Positions 59,469-64,000 of a stretch of DNA of 64,000 bases are shown here, one piece after another; the first letter of the stretch is position 1; each line of letters starts with the position of its first letter. The position numbers and the translations under genes are program-made. The stretch lies in assembly GCA_947626605.1 (NCBI GenBank), contig CANQSV010000003.1:1-64000 (forward strand), in the 5' to 3' direction. This DNA is from an uncultured Clostridia bacterium. GTDB lineage: Bacteria > Bacillota > Clostridia > TANB77 > CAG-508. The notes under the pieces are model-generated. The model was not told the origin of the DNA, made no database searches, and was given only the letters and a program-made list of their open reading frames with translations.

Positions 59469-60974
59469 TTATAGATTGTTGTCAATTTCTTTTAGAATTA
59501 CATCATGTGCACTACCTTCTTTTATACTTACATTAGAAACTAGTGTTACTCTTGCTTTATCGTGTAACTCTTGTAAATTTATTGCACCACAGTTGCACAT
59601 TGTTGATTTTATTTTATGAACTGTAATGTCTAGGTTATCTTTTAGTGGTCCTGCATATGGTATATATGAATCAACGCCTTCTTCAAATGATAATTTTTCT
59701 TTGTCTTCACCTAAATCATATCTTTGCCAGTTCTTTGCACGGTTTGAACCTTCTCCCCAATATTCTTTAACATAGTTATTTCCCATTTTTACAACTCTTG
59801 TTGGGCTTTCTTCAAATCTTGCAAAATATCTTCCCATCATTACAAAGTCTGCTCCTAATGCTAATGCTAATGTAATATGATAGTCGTGTACAATTCCTCC
59901 ATCTGAGCATACTGGAATATATATTCCTGTTTCTTCAAAGTATTTATTTCTTTCTTCTACTACATCTATTAGAGCACTTGCTTGTCCACGTCCAATTCCT
60001 TTTTGTTCACGAGTGATACATATAGATCCTCCACCAACACCAACTTTGATGAAGTCTGCTCCAGCTTCAGCTAAGTATCTAAATCCTTCTCTATCTACTA
60101 CATTTCCAGCTCCGACTTTTACTTTGTCTCCATATTTTTCTCTAATGAATGCTATTGTATTTTTTTGCCATACTGAATATCCATCTGAAGAGTCTATACA
60201 AAGTAAGTCTACTCCAGCATCTACTAATGCAGGAACTCTTTGTTCATAATCTCTTGTATTAATTCCAGCTCCTACTATATATCTTTTATTTTCATCTAAT
60301 AATGAATTTGGATTATTTTTTCTTTCTTCATAATCTTTTCTAAATACTAAATATTTTAGATTACCTTCTTCTGTTAATATTGGTAAACAATTTATTTTAT
60401 GTGCCCAGATTATATCATTTGCTTCTGCAAGTGTTATTCCTTTTTTAGCTGTTATAGTTTTTTCAGCTTTTGTCATGAAATTATCAATTGGTTCATCTTG
60501 ATTGTCTCTTGTTAGTCTATAATCTTTATCTGTAACTATTCCTAAAAATTTTCCATTTGCTGTTCCATCTTCAGTAATTATTACTGTAGAATGTCCTGTC
60601 TTTTTTACTAATGAAAGTACTTCTTTTAATGTTGTTCCTGATTTTACATTAGAATCGCTAATAACAAAACCTGCCTTGTGTTTTTTTACTCTATATACCA
60701 TTTGTGCTTGTTCTTCTATTGGTTGAGACCCATATATAAATGCAACTCCACCTTCTCTAGCTAGAGCAATTCCCATTTTTTCTCCAGAAACTGATTGCAT
60801 TATTGCTGATACAAAAGGTATGTTTGCTGAATATTTTGGTTCTTCTCCTTTTTTAAATTTTACAAGTGGTGTTTTTAATGATACATTTGTTGGAATGCAT
60901 CTTTCATCTGTTAAGTTTGGTAATAACAAAAATTCGCTAAAAGTTCTTGAAATGTCCTTTAGAATTTGTGCCAT
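59469..60974 (-). CDS. guaB: IMP dehydrogenase
   Basis: IMPDH barrel with CBS pair; [23 protein letters not shown]. Confidence 0.95.
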   Translation of the reverse strand: MAQILKDISRTFSEFLLLPNLTDERCIPTNVSLKTPLVKFKKGEEPKYSANIPFVSAIMQSVSGEKMGIALAREGGVAFIYGSQPIEEQAQMVYRVKKHKAGFVISDSNVKSGTTLKEVLSLVKKTGHSTVIITEDGTANGKFLGIVTDKDYRLTRDNQDEPIDNFMTKAEKTITAKKGITLAEANDIIWAHKINCLPILTEEGNLKYLVFRKDYEERKNNPNSLLDENKRYIVGAGINTRDYEQRVPALVDAGVDLLCIDSSDGYSVWQKNTIAFIREKYGDKVKVGAGNVVDREGFRYLAEAGADFIKVGVGGGSICITREQKGIGRGQASALIDVVEERNKYFEETGIYIPVCSDGGIVHDYHITLALALGADFVMMGRYFARFEESPTRVVKMGNNYVKEYWGEGSNRAKNWQRYDLGEDKEKLSFEEGVDSYIPYAGPLKDNLDITVHKIKSTMCNCGAINLQELHDKARVTLVSNVSIKEGSAHDVILKEIDNNL

Positions 60975-61007
60975 TTTTATTCCTCCTTTTTATATTTTTA
61001 TATTATT

Positions 61008-62207
61008 TTATTTATTGGCATTAACTAAATTCATTGTATCTCTAGCAATTACTAGTTCTTCATTAGTTGGAATTACATATGCTTTTATTTTTGAATCTGG
61101 AGTTGATATTTCTATTTCTTCTCCTCTTTTTTTATTTATTTCTGTATCTATTTTTAATCCCATAAAAGCTAATTTTTCACATATTTTCTTTCTAATATTT
61201 ACTTGGTTTTCTCCTATTCCTCCTGTAAATACTATTGCATCTACACCGTTTAATACTACTGCATATTTTGCAACAAATTGTGCTATTGTTGTTGTAAATA
61301 ATTCTATTGCAACAACTGCTTTTTCATGTCCATTTACAGATGCTTCTTCTATTTCTCTAAAATCTGGATTTAATCCTGTTATTCCATATAATCCTGATTT
61401 TTTATTTAATATTGTATTCATTTCTTGAGCTGTTAGATTATCTTTTTCCATTATATATGTAACTACTGATGGATCTAAGTCTCCACTTCTAGTTACCATT
61501 GCAATTCCTCCAAGTGGTGATAATCCCATACTTGTATCTACAGATTTTCCACCATCAACTGCACATATACTTGCTCCTTGTCCTAAATGGCAAGTAATTA
61601 TTTTTGTTTCTTCTATTGGTTTATTTAATTTTTGTGCAGCTATTTTTGAAACAAATTGATGTGATGTTCCGTGTGCACCGTATTTACGAACTCTTAATCT
61701 TGTATAGTAATCTTCTGGTATTGGGTATGTATAATTTGCCTTTGGCATTGTTTGGTGAAATGCTGTATCGAATACTGCTGACATTGGCTTTCCTGGCATT
61801 GCTTTTTTACAAGCATTTATTCCTAATATTGCAGCAGGATTATGTAATGGTGCAAGTGTTGCACAGTCTTGTATTTGTTCGATTACTTTGTCTGTAACCA
61901 AAACAGATTTATCAAAGATTTCTCCTCCATGTACTATTCTATGTCCTATTGCATCTATTTCATCAAGAGATTTTATTACTCCATAGTCTTTATGTAATAA
62001 TTGGTCTAGTATAATTTTTAATGCTTGTTCATGATTTTCTACGCCTTCATTTGTTACATATTTTTCGTTTCCTACTTTGTGTGTTAGAAAAGCTTCTTTT
62101 TCTCCTATTCTTTCAAAGTTTCCTTTTGCTATAACTTCTTCATTTGTCATATCTATTAATTGATATTTTAATGAAGAACTTCCACAGTTTACTACTAAGA
62201 TTTTCAT
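61008..62207 (-). CDS. ackA: Acetate kinase
   Basis: MKILVVNCGSSSLKYQLIDM; FDTAFHQTMP; YGAHGTSHQFVS. Confidence 0.97.
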   Translation of the reverse strand: MKILVVNCGSSSLKYQLIDMTNEEVIAKGNFERIGEKEAFLTHKVGNEKYVTNEGVENHEQALKIILDQLLHKDYGVIKSLDEIDAIGHRIVHGGEIFDKSVLVTDKVIEQIQDCATLAPLHNPAAILGINACKKAMPGKPMSAVFDTAFHQTMPKANYTYPIPEDYYTRLRVRKYGAHGTSHQFVSKIAAQKLNKPIEETKIITCHLGQGASICAVDGGKSVDTSMGLSPLGGIAMVTRSGDLDPSVVTYIMEKDNLTAQEMNTILNKKSGLYGITGLNPDFREIEEASVNGHEKAVVAIELFTTTIAQFVAKYAVVLNGVDAIVFTGGIGENQVNIRKKICEKLAFMGLKIDTEINKKRGEEIEISTPDSKIKAYVIPTNEELVIARDTMNLVNANK

Positions 62208-62242
62208 TTTCCTTCTCCTTTTTATTTTAATTTTGTATTGTT

Positions 62243-62338
62243 ATAACATCTCTACTGTTAATATTTTTGCGGGTCGTCGGTGCTGAGGCTGTTAAGGCTT
62301 TGCCTGTTGTAGGGGCTGGCGTCCCCGACAGCCCGTGC
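62243..62338. repeat. Dispersed GC-rich repeat copy d (long variant)
   Basis: TAACATCTCTACTGTT...GCGGGTCGTCGGTGCTGAGGCTGTTAAGGCTTTGCCTGTTGTAGGGGCTGGCGTCCCCGACAGCCCG. Confidence 0.75.
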
Positions 62339-62419
62339 ATCATTAAACATATAGTGATGTTATTTTACATCTATATATTGTTTTATGACTATCTTTATAA
62401 CAATTTATTCTCTATGTTT

Positions 62420-62473
62420 TAACATCTCTACTATTTTGGATTTGCGGGTCGTCGGGGACGCCGACCCCTACAC
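62420..62473. repeat. Dispersed GC-rich repeat copy e
   Basis: TAACATCTCTACTATT...GCGGGTCGTCGGGGACGCCGACCCCTAC. Confidence 0.8.
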
Positions 62474-62489
62474 ATTTGTAATGCAAATA

Positions 62490-63494
62490 TTAATTATCTT
62501 GCTCCTGTGCTTGTACTGCTGTGATTGCTACAACTCCAACTATATCTTGGCTTGAGCATCCTCTTGATAAATCATTTACTGGTTTTGCTATTCCTTGGCA
62601 AAGTGGTCCATATGCTTCTGCTTTAGCTAATCTTTGAGTTAATTTATATCCAATATTTCCTGCATTTAAATCTGGGAATATTAAAGTATTTGCTTTTCCT
62701 GCAATTTTGCTATCTGGTGCTTTTGATTTTCCAACTTCTGGAACAATTGCAGCATCTAATTGTAATTCTCCATCTACAGCTATTTCTGGAGCTTTTTCTC
62801 TTACTAGTCTTGTTGCTTCTATTACTTTTTCTGTACTTTCTGATTTTGCACTACCATATGTTGAATATGATAACATTGCTACTTTTGCTTCTTCACCAAT
62901 TAATTGTTTATAACTCTTTGCAGATGATATTGCAATTTCTGATAAAGCTTCACTATCTGGATTTTCATTTAAACCACAATCTCCAAATACAAATACACCA
63001 TTATCTCCAAACTCACAATTTGGAACTACCATAACAAAAAAAGCTGAGACTAACTTTGTATTTGGTGCTGTTTTCAATATTTGAAGTGCTGGTCTTAATG
63101 TATCTGATGTAGAGTGAATAGCCCCTGATACTAATCCATCTGCATCTCCTGACTTAACCATCATCATTCCATAATATACTGAATCCAATATTAGTTCTCT
63201 AGCTTTTTCAATTGTCATTCCTTTAGCTTTTCTTAATTCATAGAATAAATTTACATATTCTTCATATTTTTCTGATTTTTTAGGATCAACTATAATAGCT
63301 TTTTCTATATTTAAATTATTTTCGTTTGCTTTATGTAAAATTTCTTCTTTATTTCCAATTAAAATAATTTTAGCGAATTCTTCCTTCAAAACAATACTTG
63401 CTGCCTCAAGTGTTCTTATATCTGTAGCTTCTGGCAATACGATTGTTTTTATGTTAGACTTCGCTCTCATTTTTATATTCTCAATAAATGACAT
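62490..63494 (-). CDS. pta: Phosphate acetyltransferase
   Basis: IVLPEATDIRTLEAA; DGLVSGAIHSTSDTLRPALQI; start adjusted to MSFIENIK. Confidence 0.95.
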   Translation of the reverse strand: MSFIENIKMRAKSNIKTIVLPEATDIRTLEAASIVLKEEFAKIILIGNKEEILHKANENNLNIEKAIIVDPKKSEKYEEYVNLFYELRKAKGMTIEKARELILDSVYYGMMMVKSGDADGLVSGAIHSTSDTLRPALQILKTAPNTKLVSAFFVMVVPNCEFGDNGVFVFGDCGLNENPDSEALSEIAISSAKSYKQLIGEEAKVAMLSYSTYGSAKSESTEKVIEATRLVREKAPEIAVDGELQLDAAIVPEVGKSKAPDSKIAGKANTLIFPDLNAGNIGYKLTQRLAKAEAYGPLCQGIAKPVNDLSRGCSSQDIVGVVAITAVQAQEQDN

Positions 63495-63549
63495 TTTTTC
63501 TCCTCCCATTAATAATTATTTTATCTATTATATAGCAAACACAAAAAAA

Positions 63550-63577
63550 ATACAACCTTTTTTGTTGTATTTTTTTA
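63550..63577. terminator. Intrinsic terminator between argB and pta
   Basis: AATACAAC-CTTTTTT-GTTGTATT with T/A tracts. Confidence 0.7.
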
Positions 63578-63617
63578 CATTAATTGTTAATTATTCATTA
63601 TTCCTTATTAATTAAAA

Positions 63618-64000
63618 TTATACTATCATCGTTCCTATTCCATGATCACTTAATAATTCGTATATAATTGTGTTTCTTTTTGATCCGTTTAAGATGTGCG
63701 TTCTCTCTACTCCATTTTCTAAGCATTTTATACAAGCTTCTACTTTTGGAATCATTCCGTCTATTATAGTTCCATTATCTATTAATTCTTGTATCTTTTC
63801 TTTTTTTATAAGCGATATAACATTGCCTTTTTTATCAATTATACCATCTATATTTGTAAGTAATAAAATTTTCTTTGCTTTTAATTTTATTGCTATTTCA
63901 GCAGCTATTGTATCAGCATTTACATCATTATATAAATTTCCATCACAATCTACTCCTATAGGAGATATTACTGGTATATAATCTTTTTCTAATAAATTAA
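63618..64000 (-). CDS. argB: Acetylglutamate kinase, C-terminal part, truncated by window edge
   Basis: Hand translation: LLEKDYIPVISPIGVDCDGNLYNDVNADTIAAEIAIKL...LSDHGIGTMIV*. Confidence 0.9.
   Translation of the reverse strand, partial: NLLEKDYIPVISPIGVDCDGNLYNDVNADTIAAEIAIKLKAKKILLLTNIDGIIDKKGNVISLIKKEKIQELIDNGTIIDGMIPKVEACIKCLENGVERTHILNGSKRNTIIYELLSDHGIGTMIV

Noticed and set aside
61604-61897. + strand Leu-rich ORF
   Set aside because: Antisense to ackA; low-complexity translation of the complementary strand.

Overview
The window is AT-rich, low-GC Firmicutes (Clostridia-like) chromosome; no rRNA, tRNA or CRISPR array was recognised. The housekeeping backbone is: xerC/D-like recombinase, U32 peptidase, O-methyltransferase, typA, S1-domain protein, plsC, cmk, GT2, mutS2, fmt, def, priA (split), DUF1294, polC, rseP, cdsA, uppS, prenyl synthase, frr, pyrH, guaB, ackA, pta and argB (partial). 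Accessory blocks lie between these. They include a truncated RhuM-Fic ORF, an operon with an FtsH-like AAA ATPase lacking its protease domain, tandem BspA-type LRR proteins, two very large paralogous unknown proteins, a YneA-like LysM gene with two LexA boxes, a compositionally foreign islet, and a tandem pair of divergent RelA/SpoT-like proteins. The most striking feature is a family of three giant surface ORFs (44062-58114) plus one short relative. Each giant ORF reads: signal peptide, cohesin-like, two Big_2-like, INTERNAL LPQTG + TM + KKK, a second signal-peptide-like segment, dockerin-like, beta-helix repeats. This architecture suggests a cohesin/dockerin polyprotein that could be split by sortase and signal peptidase. 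I also describe a conserved post-terminator motif (5 copies), a GC-rich dispersed repeat (5 copies) and two long intergenic palindromes. All statements come from reading the sequence by eye; no database search was run.
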